NCBI GenBank assembly: GCA_003505715.1
Contig: DNXU01000283.1
Location: forward strand, 3,544-18,007
Length of the DNA stretch: 14,464 nt
Source of the DNA: Cyanobacteria bacterium UBA8803
GTDB taxonomy: Bacteria > Cyanobacteriota > Cyanobacteriia > Cyanobacteriales > Coleofasciculaceae
Direction: 5' to 3'
Position numbers and translations under genes: made by a program. Positions 13,372 to 14,464 of this stretch are shown here, piece by piece. The notes under the pieces were generated by a model, which had not been told where the DNA came from, made no database searches, and saw only the letters and a list, made by a program, of their open reading frames with translations. Position 1 is the first letter of the stretch; every line of letters begins with the position of its first letter.

Positions 13372-14391
13372 TCAAGGGGAGTTGAGAAGAGGCTGAAAAA
13401 AAAATTGGTCAGAACCTCGCTGTTGCTCAGGAAAGGAAGCGACAATTAACTTAACGTTGGGTTTTCGTTGCTGTTTAACAATACCTAAATCTTGATTTTC
13501 TCTTGCAGCGAAATACTGGACTGGGTCAGTTGCCTGACCTTTTTGGTGAGCAACCGAAAAATGATAAAGACCGCGATAAATCATCTCTAAAGAAATATGG
13601 TCAAACGGTAAAGAGAGTTCATCCGCTACGGCATCACCCAAATCAACCAAGACAGCATAAAATAACCAAGTGCCCCAGATTTGTAGCTGAATACCATTAA
13701 GGGAACCCGTCCATAAATAACTCAAGCCCAAGAGCCTCTTAACTGTATTAAAAGCGTCTTCAATTCTCCAACGTTGTCGGTATAGGTCTGCCACTACATA
13801 GGGCGGTAGTATCGTCGGGTCAAGGACACTCGTTAAATAAGAATGCCAAGTCTTCCCTGAACGAACTTCTATCAGACGTAAGGTAATGAAGGGGGTTCTT
13901 TTTGTGCCAGACCCCAGACGTACCGTTCTGTCTCGCAGAGCATAACTATCAGTAAAGACCTGCTCAACCTGAATGGAGGCTCCCTTCTTTAACTGAGTCA
14001 CAAAATGAACTTTTTGTTCAATTAACTTCAGCCAAAAACTGAAATGATAAAAGCCTCTATCCAGCAAAAGCAAAGTATGAGCTGTTACTAGCTTTAAGAT
14101 GTCTCGTTCAAAGAGCGTATCAGAAGCCCTGGGATTTTCTTGAAACCAAATCTCTACAGGCAGTAGGGTCATTAAATCGATGACTGTTCCCATTTTCCCG
14201 GCTAATTGTCCCTTAGGGACATCTTCTAGACTACCAAGCTTCCGAAATAAGGCTTCTAACGTCGCCGCTACCATTAAGGGTAAGTTGAGAATTCTGTCTC
14301 TTAGCCTCAGTTGACGATAGAAGTTTTCTTGGGCAGTGATGGCAAGGGTGAGTAAGGCGTCTAGTTGAGAGGCAATAACTTCCTCTTCCAC
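13372..14391 (-). pseudogene. IS4-family transposase, internally deleted
   Basis: An open 339-codon frame from GTG 14391, with an in-frame TGA 45 bases upstream. The IS4 signature Y-(2)-R-(3)-E-(6)-K is perfect: Tyr204, Arg207, Glu211, Lys218 in YRQRWRIEDAFNTVKRL. The second catalytic Asp is in LLLDRGFYHF (Asp111). The N-terminal block (LLTLAITAQENFYRQLRLRD) ends at MVAA (40-43) and is followed directly by TLEALFRKLGSLEDV. In intact relatives as I recall them, about 100 residues lie between these, ending in a V-D-G-S before TLEALF that carries the first catalytic Asp. That Asp is absent here. The frame is kept, so a protein could be made, but it should not catalyse transposition. Ends of the element were not identified; the right end may lie beyond the window. 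Confidence 0.82.
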
Positions 14392-14434
14392 AATCGGTCT
14401 AGCAGTCTTTTTGGCGTGGTCACGGTTGGTTGCT

Positions 14435-14456
14435 CACAAGTGGTCAATTACTTGTC
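14435..14456. repeat. Hairpin ACAAGT...ACTTGT upstream of the IS4 transposase
   Basis: ACAAGT (14436-14441) and ACTTGT (14450-14455) form a perfect 6-base-pair stem with an 8-base loop, in the leader of the minus-strand transposase frame. It could limit translation or be part of the IS end region; the window stops too soon to tell. Confidence 0.5.
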
Positions 14457-14464
14457 ACGAATGG

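Noticed and set aside
13503..13700. Plus-strand open frame, 65 codons
   Set aside because: Antisense to the clearly recognisable IS4 transposase.

Overview
The window reads as chromosomal DNA of a cyanobacterium, probably a filamentous one. The HIP1 octamer GCGATCGC occurs at least fourteen times in 14.5 kb. The isoleucyl-tRNA synthetase carries a membrane-type insertion of the cyanobacterial CAAD kind, there is an unmarked 56-codon gene of the Ssl1498 light-harvesting-like family, and small intergenic repeats and IS remnants are common. Genus cannot be set from the sequence alone. No tRNA, rRNA or CRISPR array was seen.

Left part (1-4497): the C-terminal end of an acidic Pro/Glu/Thr-rich protein, a spacer with tandem heptamers, then ileS (1201 codons, about 250 longer than a standard bacterial enzyme). 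The extra length comes from a charged insertion in the editing domain and a two-helix CAAD-like insertion placed before the C-terminal zinc site.

Middle accessory part (4498-6033): a truncated DUF29 gene; then a two-gene, ATGA-coupled unit of a small DUF5678-like protein and a retropepsin-like (clan AA) aspartic protease. The first of these has a perfect Shine-Dalgarno in front of what looks like an ATA initiation codon. Facing them on the minus strand is the Ssl1498-family gene, with an HLR1-like (RpaB-type) element in its upstream region.

Right-middle part (6034-10296): a 696-residue tetratricopeptide-type protein with an exact 141-base period, then a two-gene operon for a DUF4212 small subunit and a 563-residue sodium/solute symporter, joined by a TAATG overlap with a strong ribosome binding site.

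Right part (10297-14464): IS debris. A DDE transposase relic has two apparent internal deletions. A 427-residue DUF3592 protein with an internal duplication follows, then a spacer with structured RNA-like sequence and a good terminator hairpin, and an IS4-family transposase that appears to have lost the segment with its first catalytic aspartate. The housekeeping genes look intact; decay is concentrated in the mobile and accessory genes.
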